Assembly (NCBI RefSeq): GCF_000374005.1
Contig: NZ_KB893142.1
Location: 1 to 41,986, forward strand
DNA: 41,986 nt
Direction: 5' to 3'
Source: Kiloniella laminariae DSM 19542
GTDB taxonomy: Bacteria > Pseudomonadota > Alphaproteobacteria > Kiloniellales > Kiloniellaceae
Positions 9,018 through 18,901 of the stretch are shown here, one piece after another (within the stretch, counting starts at the first letter, position 1; each line of letters starts with the position of its first letter). A program made the position numbers and the translations under genes. The notes beneath the pieces were generated by a model. It was not told the origin of the DNA. It ran no database searches and saw nothing but the letters and a program-made list of their open reading frames with translations.

Positions 9018-10145
9018 TCAGGCCGCTGTTATCTTCTCAAGGAAATTCCCAATTTCCTTTTTCAAGGATTCAACTGTCTGGGAAAGGTCCCGCGAGGAAT
9101 CGCGCAATTGATCACAGGCTGATTTACTACTGTCTGTCGATTGAGTGATCTGCTCCACATTGCCGGCAACATCGCCTGTACGTCGCGACGCATCCCCGAT
9201 TATTGAAGACATCGTTGTTGCTGCATCACCTTGTTCACGCATTGAATGAGTGACACCACCAGTAATTTCATTCACGGAAGTGATTGTTTTTCCAATTGCG
9301 GCAATGGCTTCAGCTGCTTCATTGGTTGCGGACTGGATATGCGCTACCTGATCACTGATATCTTCAGTTGCTTTTGCCGTTTGAGAGGCAAGGGATTTAA
9401 CCTCACTTGCCACCACCGCAAAACCTTTGCCAGCATCCCCGGCCCTTGCAGCTTCAATAGTTGCATTAAGCGCAAGCAAGTTGGTTTGTTCTGCAATATC
9501 AGAGATCAAACGGATAACCTCGCCTATTCGATCCGCTGCAGACACCAGACTTGTCACCTTGCTGTTCGATTGTTCTGCCTGCTGAACAGCCTCTTCAGCG
9601 ACAGCACTCGTTTGCGCCATCTTTTCTGAGATCACCCGGATGGAATCTGCCATTGTACTGGTCGCCTGATTGGCATCTGTCATGTTCTTCGACAACTTGT
9701 CTGTCGTCGAGGAAACAGATGAAACAATATTGTTTGTCAGCCCCATGGAATCTGATACCTGCTCAGAAGAAATTTTGAATTTCTCTGCGGAAACAGCCAT
9801 GTGATCAACTATAGACAGAACGGTGTTACGGAATTCCGCAGCCAAAGACTCTTTAACCCGTTGCCGATCTTCTGCAACCTGCTGATCTTTTTCTTTCCGC
9901 TCCTTGCGCATCGTTTCCATTTCAACACGATGCTGTTTAAAAATTTCGACCGCACGCGCGATCGACCCAATTTCATCTTTGCGACCGGTTTCAGGAACTT
10001 CCACTGAAGGATCATCTTTTGAAAGCCTGGTGATTGAACCAAGGATACGCCCCAGTGGCTGAGAAACCCGCAACGAGAAGAAGAAGGTAATCGCGGTCAA
10101 CATAATCCCGGCGATCAGGAGAGAAATCATGATGTTCCTGCTCAC
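9018..10145 (-). CDS. Methyl-accepting chemotaxis protein, membrane/HAMP/signalling part
   Basis: The cytosolic half of a chemoreceptor, 375 residues from a GTG start at 10145. One membrane helix (about 5-24) is followed by a HAMP domain (about 25-78, with the [14 protein letters not shown] end), a charged coiled coil, and the MCP signalling domain with the highly conserved hairpin tip around [18 protein letters not shown]. The GTG overlaps the TGA stop of the upstream sensor gene as GTGA, so translation may be coupled. Alternatively one G has been lost from the G4 run and a single receptor has been broken; adding one G fuses both frames exactly where a second membrane helix should begin. The AGGAG-like site expected for a separate start is not obvious. 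Confidence 0.85.
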   Translation of the reverse strand: MSRNIMISLLIAGIMLTAITFFFSLRVSQPLGRILGSITRLSKDDPSVEVPETGRKDEIGSIARAVEIFKQHRVEMETMRKERKEKDQQVAEDRQRVKESLAAEFRNTVLSIVDHMAVSAEKFKISSEQVSDSMGLTNNIVSSVSSTTDKLSKNMTDANQATSTMADSIRVISEKMAQTSAVAEEAVQQAEQSNSKVTSLVSAADRIGEVIRLISDIAEQTNLLALNATIEAARAGDAGKGFAVVASEVKSLASQTAKATEDISDQVAHIQSATNEAAEAIAAIGKTITSVNEITGGVTHSMREQGDAATTMSSIIGDASRRTGDVAGNVEQITQSTDSSKSACDQLRDSSRDLSQTVESLKKEIGNFLEKITAA

Positions 10146-10774
10146 CCCTGTCCAGCAGCCAGTTGATCCGTAATATCGGTTGATACTTCCAGAACACCTC
10201 TTACATCTCCCAGTTTCCAGTCTGTTTTGGGAGAATCCGCACGTGAATTGTGACAATCAACACAGGCGTCAGCAATCATCAGATCAGCGCTTGCCACACG
10301 CATGTAACTGCGCTCCCCCAGATTTACCTGGCGCGTAAAAACACCTTCAGGATTGCTACTCAAAAATGCCCAGGCTTCCTTCTGGAAATCGTCCAGTTTA
10401 CGATCACTCCTGTTGGGAAAGGGGAAACCGCTATAGAGATTCATCGATATTTTTTCTTTGGATAACAAAGCACTGACATCGTGAATAAAGGTAGCAGGCA
10501 GCGGAACTCCATCTTCTTCAGCTTCGTGGTTGGAAGTCGGAGTAAGGCTTCCGTCCTCAACAATCTTTTTGATGACCTTGTTGGTGTAATACCCGCGAAC
10601 TGTTTTGAATTGCCGGGCCGTCTGAATTGCAGATTCCTGAGTAGAAACAACAATATTATTCTGGATTGACTGAGGAACAAAAAACCATAACAGACCAAGG
10701 CCAATAACGAGGAAAATGGGGACGGGTAAAACCAGTTTCCAGATAAAGCTGTGGATATTCGTGTTGGAAAACAT
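10142..10774 (-). CDS. Membrane-anchored periplasmic sensor with CXXCH heme motif (DUF3365/Tll0287-like), N-terminal part of chemoreceptor
   Basis: The 210-residue product has an N-terminal membrane helix (about 12-33) and a periplasmic domain that matches the DUF3365/Tll0287-like sensor family found in chemoreceptors and kinases. A c-type heme attachment motif CVDCH is at residues 171-175, followed by [13 protein letters not shown], the usual end of this domain. The frame then stops at TGA, just where the second membrane helix of a normal receptor would follow; that helix begins the next gene. The family and motif suggest redox or gas sensing through covalently bound heme, which is inference. 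It is the upstream partner of the signalling part at 9018-10145. Confidence 0.8.
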   Translation of the reverse strand: MFSNTNIHSFIWKLVLPVPIFLVIGLGLLWFFVPQSIQNNIVVSTQESAIQTARQFKTVRGYYTNKVIKKIVEDGSLTPTSNHEAEEDGVPLPATFIHDVSALLSKEKISMNLYSGFPFPNRSDRKLDDFQKEAWAFLSSNPEGVFTRQVNLGERSYMRVASADLMIADACVDCHNSRADSPKTDWKLGDVRGVLEVSTDITDQLAAGQG

Positions 10775-10925
10775 AGCATATTATCCTGTTACCGTTTCAG
10801 GAAACGCCCCTCCCCCTTTACCGGGCGGTTACACACGTGGACTAATATACGAGCTATACATTCCTTAATAATCAAAAAAGATGAAATACTCTTTAACGAA
10901 GGCCTGATCTGTCCCTGGAAGGCAG

Positions 10926-11213
10926 TTATTTATCCGCAAGCTGAACAAAAATCCCCTCAGGAGAAAGAGAAGAGCTATCTGAAAACTGCTCCAGCAGGGT
11001 AACCTCGGCCAAATCCGGCCCCTCCTGGCAAGCTTCAAGCATTTGGACTACCTTCTTTTCCGGCCCCTTGAATATGGCCTCGACCTGACCACTTGCCAGA
11101 TTCCGGACCCATCCTGACAGACCCAATTCTCTTGCCTTATCAACTGTCCAGCGCCGGAACCATACCCCCTGTACGCGACCAGTAACGACAACCCGGATCT
11201 GTTTGTCTGCCAT
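10926..11213 (-). CDS. acyP: Acylphosphatase
   Basis: A 95-residue acylphosphatase that hydrolyses carboxyl-phosphate bonds in small acyl phosphates. The family signature GRVQGVWFRRW holds the substrate-binding Arg20, and GWVRN holds the catalytic Asn38. The length is normal. It is followed by a 151-bp gap to the sensor gene on the same strand and starts 50 bp downstream of the small RNxxxH gene. Confidence 0.95.
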   Translation of the reverse strand: MADKQIRVVVTGRVQGVWFRRWTVDKARELGLSGWVRNLASGQVEAIFKGPEKKVVQMLEACQEGPDLAEVTLLEQFSDSSSLSPEGIFVQLADK

Positions 11214-11263
11214 TTTTCCTCGCTACCTGCCAATTTACTTCACGTCGATTATGTCTAAGCAGC

Positions 11264-11665
11264 CTATCGATATAGCGCTCTGAAGGTTACTTCAACCGAT
11301 TTTCGGGCATAGGCTTCCCACTCCGGCCGTTTCAGCCATTGATCCTGGATGGTCAGCCCCGGTTTGCGCTTGTCCCCATGAACCAGACGGTTGCGCAGTT
11401 TGTTGATCCAGGAAAGATCATCCGGCTCAATCCAGTCAAGATGGCCACCACATTCCTTGATCTGGGCCTGTATAATGGACGAAGCCAAAATAACCGTTGC
11501 CGCCCAGGCGCCTGTACAGAAAACTGCCTGCAAATCAATCATCAGGGCGCAGGCCTGCTCCCCCGGAGAAGGGGAACCCGCCTCACTGTATTTTGCCTCC
11601 AGCTCTTCGAACCAGAAGCGACGTTCTGACCAGATGACATCGCGGGGCAGTTCCAGCTGATCCAT
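11264..11665 (-). CDS. Hypothetical helical protein with HEPN-like RNxxxH motif
   Basis: A 133-residue protein that I do not recognise as a named family. It appears mostly helical, with a central hydrophobic alanine-rich helix (about 50-68) and a KLRNRLVHGDK segment. RNRLVH at residues 91-96 fits the RNxxxH motif that marks many HEPN-fold proteins, where it can be an RNase active site. The N-terminal half is rich in charged and aromatic residues. No nucleotidyltransferase or antitoxin gene is beside it: neighbours are acylphosphatase and propionyl-CoA carboxylase. It may be a plain conserved alphaproteobacterial housekeeping protein. HEPN membership is inference from one motif. Confidence 0.7.
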   Translation of the reverse strand: MDQLELPRDVIWSERRFWFEELEAKYSEAGSPSPGEQACALMIDLQAVFCTGAWAATVILASSIIQAQIKECGGHLDWIEPDDLSWINKLRNRLVHGDKRKPGLTIQDQWLKRPEWEAYARKSVEVTFRALYR

Positions 11666-11754
11666 TCTCGTTCCACTTTTTCTGGTCCACCTTCTGATTA
11701 AAAGGCAGACGACCGATGTTGATTTCCATCATACTACAGAAGACATTACAGAAA

Positions 11755-11778
11755 AGGGCTGCAAAAAAATGCAGCCCT
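11755..11778 (-). terminator. Intrinsic terminator after pccA
   Basis: A 9-bp perfect stem (11755-11763 with 11770-11778) with a six-base loop is followed, on the minus strand, by a run of four T. It lies about 30 bp after the pccA stop and ends the pccB-pccA unit. Confidence 0.8.
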
Positions 11779-11807
11779 CAAAAAAAACAATCCGATGACG
11801 TAAAGAA

Positions 11808-13817
11808 TCATTCAAACTCGATAATCACCTGATCTACAACAAGACTTTCACCAGCCGATGCCGATATCTTTGCCACGGTCAGATCTTTTCCTGCCCGCAG
11901 GATGTTTTCCATTTTCATGGCCTCAATCACGGCCAGTTCTTCACCTGCCTTGACCGTCTGCCCCTCTTCGACAGCAACCGAAACCAGCAGGCCCGGCATA
12001 GGAGAAAGCAAAAATTTGGAAAGATCCGGGGGTAACTTTTCCGGCATCAATTCGTTGTATCTGGCAAGGCGGCTTTCGATAACCAGCGCCTCTACTGTGA
12101 CACCGGAAAGGGTCAGTGATAGGTTTGCCCCATGACGATCTATCTGAACCACAGTTTCTTCACCATTGACCTCGGCAAAGAAGACCTGCTGATCAGGCGC
12201 CCAGTCACCACGGATCAGTGTTTCGAAACCATCACCGGAAACCAGATATCCATCATCCTGCAAATCAATGACGACGGGGTGACCTTCCCGATTGATAAAG
12301 ACCGTCAGTTCAACCGGAATATCAACACCCCGATAACCATTGATATGTGCTGCAAGCGCGACCTGTTCTGACAGGTTGGTTTGTAGCACAGCAGCAACAG
12401 ACACCAGAAGGTTCAGATTGTCCTTGTCCAGTTCGATACCCAGGAAACCATCTGGAAACTCTTCGACGATATAGTTTGTGGTCAGGCGGCCTTCGACAAA
12501 ACGGTCCTGGGACATCACCGTCGAAAGAAAGCCCATATTGTGGTTGATGCCTCTGATATAGAAGGAATCAAGCGCCGTGCGCATGGTTTTGATCGCGGAA
12601 AGACGATCCGGACCATAGGTCACCAGCTTGGCGATCATCGGATCATAGAACATGGAGATCTCTGATCCTTCCTCAACCCCGCTGTCAACTCTGATCAAAG
12701 GGCGACCATTCAAATCGCCTTCAGCTTCCGGAGCCTGATAGCGCACCAGACGGCCAATGGAGGGCAGGAAATTGCGCAAGGGATCTTCAGCGTAAACCCG
12801 GGACTCCACAGCCCAGCCCTCGAGCTTGACCTGATCCTGGGTCAGGGCCAGTTTCTCACCCGCCGCAACCCGGATCATCCATTCGACAATATCGATGCCA
12901 GTAATCAGCTCTGTCACCGGATGCTCGACCTGAATGCGGGTATTCATCTCGAGGAAGTAAAAATTCTTGTCCTTATCGACAATAAATTCGACGGTACCAG
13001 CGGAATAATAGTCCACTGCGCGAGAAAGCGCGACAGCTTCCGATCCCATCGCCGCCCTGGTTTTCTCGTCAAGGAAAGGAGATGGCGCTTCTTCGATCAC
13101 CTTCTGGTGACGACGCTGAATAGAACACTCCCGCTCGCCAAGATGAATGATATTGCCGTGTTTATCACCGATCACCTGAATTTCGATGTGCCGGGGCTCT
13201 TCGATAAACTTCTCGATAAAGATACGGTCGTCGCCAAAGCTGGAACGCGCTTCATTCTGGGCAGAACGATATCCCTCACGGGCTTCTGCATCATTATAAG
13301 CCACACGCATACCCTTGCCACCGCCACCAGCGGAAGCCTTGATCATCACAGGATAGCCAATATCAGAAGAAATCCGGACGGCCTCTTCTGCATCTTTAAT
13401 CAGATCCATATGGCCCGGAACGGTGCTGACATTGGACTTTTTGGCCAGATGTTTTGATTCTATCTTGTCGCCCATGGCACCGATGGCCTTGGTTGGCGGG
13501 CCGATAAAGACCACACCAGCATCATCAAGCGCCTTCACAAAGGCCGCATTTTCGGACAGGAAACCAAAGCCGGGATGAACCGCTTGCGCCCCGGTCTCTT
13601 TACAGGCAGCAATGATCTTGTCGATCACCAGATAACTTTCCGCAGATGCGGCAGGTCCGATACGAACAGCTTCATCAGCCATTTTCACATGGAGCGAAGA
13701 GGCATCTGCGTCAGAATAAACGGCAACCGTTTTGATGCCCATGCGCTGGGCGGTACGGATGACGCGGCAAGCAATTTCGCCACGGTTTGCAATTAGGATC
13801 TTTTCAAACAAGGCCAC
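11808..13817 (-). CDS. pccA: Propionyl-/acetyl-CoA carboxylase alpha subunit (biotin carboxylase and BCCP)
   Basis: The biotin-bearing subunit that carboxylates biotin with ATP and bicarbonate for propionyl-CoA carboxylation. The 669-residue protein has the biotin carboxylase core from the N-terminal LFEKILIANRGEIACRV, with ATP-grasp residues near SAGGGGKGMR and FLEMNTRIQVEHPVTE, a BT-like linker, and a C-terminal biotinyl domain with EAMKMEN, biotinylated at about Lys635. I chose the GTG at 13817, which has an AGGGGG site nine bases upstream and gives the usual family start; a GTG at 13847 would add ten residues, and a TTG at 13811 is also possible. It follows pccB after a 72-bp gap. Confidence 0.95.
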   Translation of the reverse strand: MALFEKILIANRGEIACRVIRTAQRMGIKTVAVYSDADASSLHVKMADEAVRIGPAASAESYLVIDKIIAACKETGAQAVHPGFGFLSENAAFVKALDDAGVVFIGPPTKAIGAMGDKIESKHLAKKSNVSTVPGHMDLIKDAEEAVRISSDIGYPVMIKASAGGGGKGMRVAYNDAEAREGYRSAQNEARSSFGDDRIFIEKFIEEPRHIEIQVIGDKHGNIIHLGERECSIQRRHQKVIEEAPSPFLDEKTRAAMGSEAVALSRAVDYYSAGTVEFIVDKDKNFYFLEMNTRIQVEHPVTELITGIDIVEWMIRVAAGEKLALTQDQVKLEGWAVESRVYAEDPLRNFLPSIGRLVRYQAPEAEGDLNGRPLIRVDSGVEEGSEISMFYDPMIAKLVTYGPDRLSAIKTMRTALDSFYIRGINHNMGFLSTVMSQDRFVEGRLTTNYIVEEFPDGFLGIELDKDNLNLLVSVAAVLQTNLSEQVALAAHINGYRGVDIPVELTVFINREGHPVVIDLQDDGYLVSGDGFETLIRGDWAPDQQVFFAEVNGEETVVQIDRHGANLSLTLSGVTVEALVIESRLARYNELMPEKLPPDLSKFLLSPMPGLLVSVAVEEGQTVKAGEELAVIEAMKMENILRAGKDLTVAKISASAGESLVVDQVIIEFE

Positions 13818-13889
13818 GGTATCAAGCCCCCTGCTGCATTGCGACACTGTATAAAATCGGATCAGCCATCAACGGCCCTTTCCAGTTCA

Positions 13890-15422
13890 TTACAGTGGCA
13901 TGTTGTTGTGTTTTTTCCACGGATTCTGCTGCTGCTTGTTCTGCAACATGCGCAAAGCCTTTGCGACACGACGTCTGGTGCCGTGCGGCATGATCACATC
14001 GTCAATAAAGCCCCGGGAAGCGGCGACAAAAGGATTGGCGAACTTGGTACGGTATTCTTCTGTCCGTGCCTCGATCTTTGCCGCATCCCCGATATCCTGA
14101 CGGAAAATGATCTCCACTGCGCCTTTCGGCCCCATGACTGCAATCTCCGACGTCGGCCAGGCATAGTTGACATCCCCGCGCAGGTGCTTGGAGGCCATCA
14201 CATCATAAGCCCCGCCATAAGCTTTGCGCGTGATCACTGTTACCTTGGGAACAGTTGCTTCCGCATAGGCGTAGAGCAGCTTTGCCCCGTGTTTGATAAT
14301 TCCGTTGTATTCCTGGGACGTACCGGGAAGGAAGCCAGGCACATCAACCAGCGTCACAATCGGAATATTGAAACAGTCACAGAAACGAACAAAGCGCGCG
14401 GCCTTGATCGAGGAAGCAATATCCAGACAACCCGCCAGAACCATCGGCTGGTTGGCAACAATCCCGACGCTTTCTCCGTCGATCCGGGCCATTCCGACCA
14501 GAATATTCCCGGCGTAATCGGGCTGGATCTCAAAGAAATCCCCGTCATCAACCATCTTGATGATCAGCTCTTTCATATCATAGGGTTTGTTCGGATTGTC
14601 CGGAATCAGCGTATCGAGGGAATATTCATCGCGATCGGCAGCATCCGCGGTTGGTCTTGCCGGTGCCTTTTCGCGGTTGGACGAAGGCAGGAAGTCCATA
14701 AAGCGACGCAGTTCAAGCAGCGCGATAACATCATTTTCAAAAGCCAGATCGGCAACACCGGATTTGCTGGTATGGGTAACAGCACCGCCCAGCTCTTCTG
14801 CCGTCACTTCTTCATGGGTGACAGTCTTGACCACATCAGGGCCGGTCACGAACATGTAGGAGCTGTCCTTGACCATAAAGATAAAGTCGGTCAGAGCCGG
14901 GGAATAAACCGCACCGCCGGCACAGGGGCCCATGATCATGGAAATCTGGGGGACAACACCTGATGCCATGGCATTGCGCTGAAAGATCTCGGCATAACCG
15001 GCAAGAGAGTCTACTCCCTCCTGGATACGTGCGCCGCCAGAATCGTTGAGGCCGATAACCGGTGCGCCCACTTCCATGGCCTTGTCCATGATCTTGGAAA
15101 TCTTGTCCGCATGGGATGCGGAGAGTGACCCGCCAAAAACGGTGAAGTCCTGGCTGTAAACAAAGACCAGTCGGCCGTTGATCGTACCGTGTCCGGTAAC
15201 GACACCGTCACCGGGAACTTTCTGGCCTTCCATGCCAAAATCGATACAGCGGTGTTCGACGAACATATCCCATTCTTCAAAGGATCCTTCGTCCAACAGT
15301 ATATCAATACGCTCACGGGCGGTGAGTTTGCCCTTGCCATGCTGAGCTTCTATCCGACGCTCACCACCGCCAGTTCTGGCAGCCTGTCGCTTTGCTTCCA
15401 GCTTTTGAATGATGTCCTGCAC
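13890..15422 (-). CDS. pccB: Propionyl-CoA carboxylase beta subunit (carboxyltransferase)
   Basis: Moves the carboxyl group from biotin to propionyl-CoA, giving methylmalonyl-CoA. The 510-residue protein shows the two crotonase-like halves: [13 protein letters not shown] and [20 protein letters not shown] in the first, [19 protein letters not shown] and [15 protein letters not shown] in the second. The product is full length. I prefer the GTG at 15422 because the family begins MQDIxxxLE and a GGGGG tract lies six bases upstream; a GTG at 15434 would add four residues. It precedes pccA on the same strand. No methylmalonyl-CoA mutase is in this window. Confidence 0.95.
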   Translation of the reverse strand: MQDIIQKLEAKRQAARTGGGERRIEAQHGKGKLTARERIDILLDEGSFEEWDMFVEHRCIDFGMEGQKVPGDGVVTGHGTINGRLVFVYSQDFTVFGGSLSASHADKISKIMDKAMEVGAPVIGLNDSGGARIQEGVDSLAGYAEIFQRNAMASGVVPQISMIMGPCAGGAVYSPALTDFIFMVKDSSYMFVTGPDVVKTVTHEEVTAEELGGAVTHTSKSGVADLAFENDVIALLELRRFMDFLPSSNREKAPARPTADAADRDEYSLDTLIPDNPNKPYDMKELIIKMVDDGDFFEIQPDYAGNILVGMARIDGESVGIVANQPMVLAGCLDIASSIKAARFVRFCDCFNIPIVTLVDVPGFLPGTSQEYNGIIKHGAKLLYAYAEATVPKVTVITRKAYGGAYDVMASKHLRGDVNYAWPTSEIAVMGPKGAVEIIFRQDIGDAAKIEARTEEYRTKFANPFVAASRGFIDDVIMPHGTRRRVAKALRMLQNKQQQNPWKKHNNMPL

Positions 15423-15535
15423 GTGTGCCCCCACGTTGTTGTGTTGTTATATTTGAGGCGCAGTATTGCACTGCGACAAAACAGGTTGTCCTTGATAACA
15501 TGGACCCTATAGCAACGCCAGAGCCTCGTAACAAT

Positions 15536-16249
15536 TCAGTCACGTGACAGGGTCAAAAATTTCATTGCAGTGCGAAACTCTGTTAAAATATTAACATGCC
15601 GTTGCTCTGCTTCTTCGTCAGCTCCCCAGCGTTCGATCTGGAACATCTCGTGTAAAAGCACCGCCTGCTGGGCCTTTTCAACATTCAGATGACCTTTTAA
15701 CAAAGCCAGCCCGATAACCAGCGATCCCCCGGTTCGGACAATTGCGGACAAAACTGCCAATTCCATATTGGAAAATGTGCACACTGTATTATGCAGGGCA
15801 CGCAAGGCATCCTCTGGCTGATCTATACTGATAAGACCACTTGTCGTTACAAGCGGGGCGTCAAAAGTCAGAGCAGTCCAGTCCAGCAGCGGTTGCCAGA
15901 CTTCTTTTTGCTTTGAGAGAAGCTCAGCATCACTGGCATCCCAATAACAGACCAGATCATGAGCCGCGTAGGCTGAAATGCTCTCTTCCACGGGAGGACG
16001 CGCTGCCCCTACCCAATCAACTGCCGTACAGGCCAGGGTCATCATCGGCATTTCTGACGGCTTGATTTCTTTGCCCTGGGCGTCCCATTCTGCTGCAACG
16101 GCCTTCGCCAAACCCATCGTTGGCAGTAACAAGGGTTCCTGTTCCGGTGTTTTAACAACTCTGCCATCCAGCAGAACAACATACCCGTCCCCCTGTTGTT
16201 CTGCCGAAGCGGTTTTATAAAAGCGTTTCAAGCCAAGAGAAGAAGACAT
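15536..16249 (-). CDS. ATP12 family F1-ATPase assembly chaperone
   Basis: A 237-residue protein of the ATP12 family, which in mitochondria binds the F1 alpha subunit during assembly; alphaproteobacteria keep homologues. Seen are an early LKRFYKTAS segment, LLDGRVVKTP, AVAAEWDAQGKEI, the tryptophan-rich LVCYWDASD region, and the conserved LHEMFQIERWGADEEAEQR near the C-terminus. I chose the ATG at 16249, which gives the typical start; an ATG at 16345 would add an unrelated 32 residues that overlap the HAD phosphatase gene. It is the last gene of a group with crcB, rluC and the HAD phosphatase. Confidence 0.93.
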   Translation of the reverse strand: MSSSLGLKRFYKTASAEQQGDGYVVLLDGRVVKTPEQEPLLLPTMGLAKAVAAEWDAQGKEIKPSEMPMMTLACTAVDWVGAARPPVEESISAYAAHDLVCYWDASDAELLSKQKEVWQPLLDWTALTFDAPLVTTSGLISIDQPEDALRALHNTVCTFSNMELAVLSAIVRTGGSLVIGLALLKGHLNVEKAQQAVLLHEMFQIERWGADEEAEQRHVNILTEFRTAMKFLTLSRD

Positions 16250-16295
16250 TGCACAGAAAATCCTTGAAGTGTGGCCCAGTGAAGGTTTGTTATGA

Positions 16296-16970
16296 CTATA
16301 GCAGATCTGTAAAAGCTGCGGGCAGATCATCACACGACTGGACAATACAATGCGCCCCGGCCTTCAGAAGTTCATCCTGATGGTGATATCCCCAGGATAC
16401 CCCTATCGCAGCAGCCCCTGCCGCACGGGCCATTTCGATATCATAGGTCGTATCACCGATCATGACAGTATCAGCGGGATCAACCCCATTTTCATTCATG
16501 GCTTGAAGAAGAATTTCGGGATGGGGTTTGCTTGGCCCGTCATCAGCCGTCTTGAGCGTGACAAAATAATCTTCGAACTGATGATGAGCGAGGCTTTTTT
16601 GCAAACCGCGGAGGTTCTTTCCCGTTGCGACTGCCAGCAAAGCCTCTGTCCCGCTTAAACGTTGCAGCATCTCGTGCACACCCGCAAAAACGGGCTCATG
16701 GAAATCCGGCAATTCCCGGGCCTTGAGAAAGGCCTGGCGGTAAGAATCACTGATCGCACAGGCTAGATCCCAGTCACCGTCTTGCTGCAGAATTTCAGCC
16801 ACTGCATATTCCAGCTTGAGCCCGACAATCCGCCTTACCTGCTCAATTGTTGGTGCAGGAAGAGCATTGGTGACGAAAGCCTGGGCCATACAGCTGTGGA
16901 TATTCGCCTGACTGTCGACCAGCGTGCCATCAAAATCAAACACCACCAACTTGAAACGATGAGCATTCAT
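16296..16970 (-). CDS. HAD-superfamily phosphatase (phosphoglycolate phosphatase-like)
   Basis: A 224-residue HAD hydrolase of subfamily IA with a helical cap. Motif I is VVFDFDGTLVDS with the nucleophile Asp12 and acid Asp14, motif II is near VATGKN, motif III Lys at about KPHPEILL, and motif IV MIGDTTYDIEMARAAG carries the metal-binding Asp pair. This layout matches Gph and related proteins that are often linked to rluC in alphaproteobacteria; substrate cannot be told. It lies between rluC and ATP12 on the same strand, with short gaps. Confidence 0.9.
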   Translation of the reverse strand: MNAHRFKLVVFDFDGTLVDSQANIHSCMAQAFVTNALPAPTIEQVRRIVGLKLEYAVAEILQQDGDWDLACAISDSYRQAFLKARELPDFHEPVFAGVHEMLQRLSGTEALLAVATGKNLRGLQKSLAHHQFEDYFVTLKTADDGPSKPHPEILLQAMNENGVDPADTVMIGDTTYDIEMARAAGAAAIGVSWGYHHQDELLKAGAHCIVQSCDDLPAAFTDLL

Positions 16971-17044
16971 ATGTGCAAAATTCCAGCTAAATAATTAGAT
17001 GTAATGATTAACCAAAGCGCCCGATGACGCCTTGCCTGAACCGA

Positions 17045-18118
17045 TTAATAACGTTGTTTTTTGGGCTTGAAGAAATCCCCAAGTTCCCGGGGAGGACAGT
17101 GAGCCAAATCTGCTGCATAACCTTCCAGTAACTCTGTAGCCCCTTCCCCATGGGCTTGACTGAACCCCAGCGTATTCCAGGCCTGAACCATATGCGGAGA
17201 CAGAGCAGCCTGTATACGCAGGGTTGTTCCGTCATCAGGGTGAGGCACCGCGATTTCACGAGCATGCAGCATCATATCTTTTGGAATATTTTCGCCCAGA
17301 GGATAGGCCTTCTTGCCACCATATTTCCCGTCACCGAGGATCGGGGCTTCAAGCGCGCCACAATGAGCGCGCAACTGGTGAGTACGTCCGGTCAAAGGCA
17401 TCAGCGCAACCCAGGCAGCCTTGCGACCAGCCTTGTCGATCATACTGTACAGCGTAAGCGCTTCCTTGCCGTTGTCATAGTCAACAACCATCTTTTCGCC
17501 CTGTCCCCCTGCCTGCTTTTCAAGCGGCAGATAGATCCAGCCTTTTTTCTGTGGCGGAACAGCCGAAACCAGTGCCCAGTAAACCTTGCGAGCTGATTTC
17601 CCTTTGAAAGCCTCAGTCAGCTTTCGCGCAGCCAGAGCATTTCTTGCCAGAAGAAGTACGCCACTTGTATCTTTATCAAGCCGATGAACAAGACGGGGTT
17701 TTTCCTGTTTTTCATAGCGCAGGGCTTCAAGCATCGCATCAAGGTGCGTGCTCAAGCCTGTCCCGCCCTGAACTGCCAATCCGGCAGGTTTATTGATCGC
17801 AATGACAGAATCATCCTTGTAAATCACAAGATCTCTCACGGCCTGCATTTCCTCAGGGCTCATCAGCTGCTCATTTGAGGCTTTAGTAGCCGGGCGATCC
17901 TCGGCCGATCGCTCAGGCATCGGCGGCACCCTGATTTCCTGCCCGGGTTCCAGCCTCGTTGCCGCTTTGGCGCGTTTGCCATCTATACGGATCTGCCCCT
18001 TGCGCAGCATCTTTTCAACCTGAATATAGCTGAAAGCCGGATAGTGCTTTTTGAACCACCGATCGAGCCGAACACCACCATCATCAGGCGCAACCATGAC
18101 CATTGTTACTGCACTCAT
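17045..18118 (-). CDS. rluC: Ribosomal large-subunit pseudouridine synthase, RluA/RluC type
   Basis: A 357-residue RluA-family enzyme that turns uridines of 23S rRNA into pseudouridine. An S4 RNA-binding domain (about 16-63, with VRLDRWFKKHYP) precedes the catalytic domain. The signature HRLDKDTSG is at 145-153 and its Asp148 is the expected catalytic residue; GRTHQLRAH and GDGKYGGK follow. S4 plus catalytic architecture and length fit RluC (positions 955/2504/2580 in E. coli) best, though exact targets are not provable here. Its ATG overlaps the crcB stop by four bases, so the two are translationally coupled. Confidence 0.9.
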   Translation of the reverse strand: MSAVTMVMVAPDDGGVRLDRWFKKHYPAFSYIQVEKMLRKGQIRIDGKRAKAATRLEPGQEIRVPPMPERSAEDRPATKASNEQLMSPEEMQAVRDLVIYKDDSVIAINKPAGLAVQGGTGLSTHLDAMLEALRYEKQEKPRLVHRLDKDTSGVLLLARNALAARKLTEAFKGKSARKVYWALVSAVPPQKKGWIYLPLEKQAGGQGEKMVVDYDNGKEALTLYSMIDKAGRKAAWVALMPLTGRTHQLRAHCGALEAPILGDGKYGGKKAYPLGENIPKDMMLHAREIAVPHPDDGTTLRIQAALSPHMVQAWNTLGFSQAHGEGATELLEGYAADLAHCPPRELGDFFKPKKQRY

Positions 18119-18495
18119 GCCAGAAAAGACCTCATCATAAAAAACCCGCCTGCAAAGGCTGTGATAGATAGAAATACCGATAGCAAGACATATACCACGG
18201 CCAACACCATGGCCCCACGCTCAATCAGAACAAAAGTATCCATGGCAAAGGTGGAAAAGGTGGTAAAAGCCCCAAGCAACCCCACAGTCAGCAACCCTCT
18301 GATTTCAGGAGGAACTGAGCCATCGGTTGCAAGCCAGGGAACCAGAAGCCCCATAACAAAGGACCCGACAATGTTTACAGCCAGTGTCCCCGAGGGGATC
18401 TGGGACCCCACCAGTGATCCCATCAGGATATAAACCAGATAACGCCCAACAGCACCAACAGCACCGCCGAACGCAACAGCTATCAGCATTTTCAT
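18115..18495 (-). CDS. crcB: Fluoride ion exporter CrcB/FluC
   Basis: A 126-residue four-helix membrane protein that works as a dual-topology dimer to leak fluoride out of the cell. The family motifs GGAVGAVGRY (10-19), GTLAVNIVGSF and LGAFTTFSTFAMD are all present. Its stop overlaps the rluC ATG by four bases, and it heads the group of four genes on this strand. I looked for a fluoride riboswitch in the 5' region and saw none. Confidence 0.95.
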   Translation of the reverse strand: MKMLIAVAFGGAVGAVGRYLVYILMGSLVGSQIPSGTLAVNIVGSFVMGLLVPWLATDGSVPPEIRGLLTVGLLGAFTTFSTFAMDTFVLIERGAMVLAVVYVLLSVFLSITAFAGGFFMMRSFLA

Positions 18496-18901
18496 ATTCC
18501 ACCTGCCATCGCGATCACTGTGTGCTCTTTGTCTATTCGCTGTGAGTTATGTGCAAAGATGATTTTTTTCAGGGCGATATCATCAGGACAAAACTGCTTT
18601 TGCCCAATAATGCAATCATTACCTATCAAAGAAATCGGCACTTGGCAAAAGCACTGTTACAAACTTCGGCACAGTACTCTCAGTCTGTCCAACCGGTTAG
18701 AAACAGATAAATTTCTCAAACAACAAGAGGCGTATTCTATAAACCTCCCAAAAGCAAAACCTGACTTTAATAATCATATGCAGTTCAGTAATCGCAGCAG
18801 TATTTTGGCCCTACAAATCGATAATCACTTCCTGGAACGGCAAGATTGTCATAACATCAACTCAGAACTGGGTTGGATCTTGTCTCATTTTCAGGACTGT
18901 G
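18496..18901. other. Intergenic region between divergent crcB and solute-binding gene
   Basis: About 400 bases without a supported gene. A long plus-strand frame runs through it but has no start signal, an odd composition and no recognisable family, so I leave it out. Promoters for crcB (minus) and the solute-binding protein (plus) should lie here; none is clear by eye. Confidence 0.6.

Noticed and set aside
18496-18600. Possible fluoride riboswitch upstream of crcB
   Set aside because: The conserved GGNGATGG core and its pseudoknot partner were not found in the leader.
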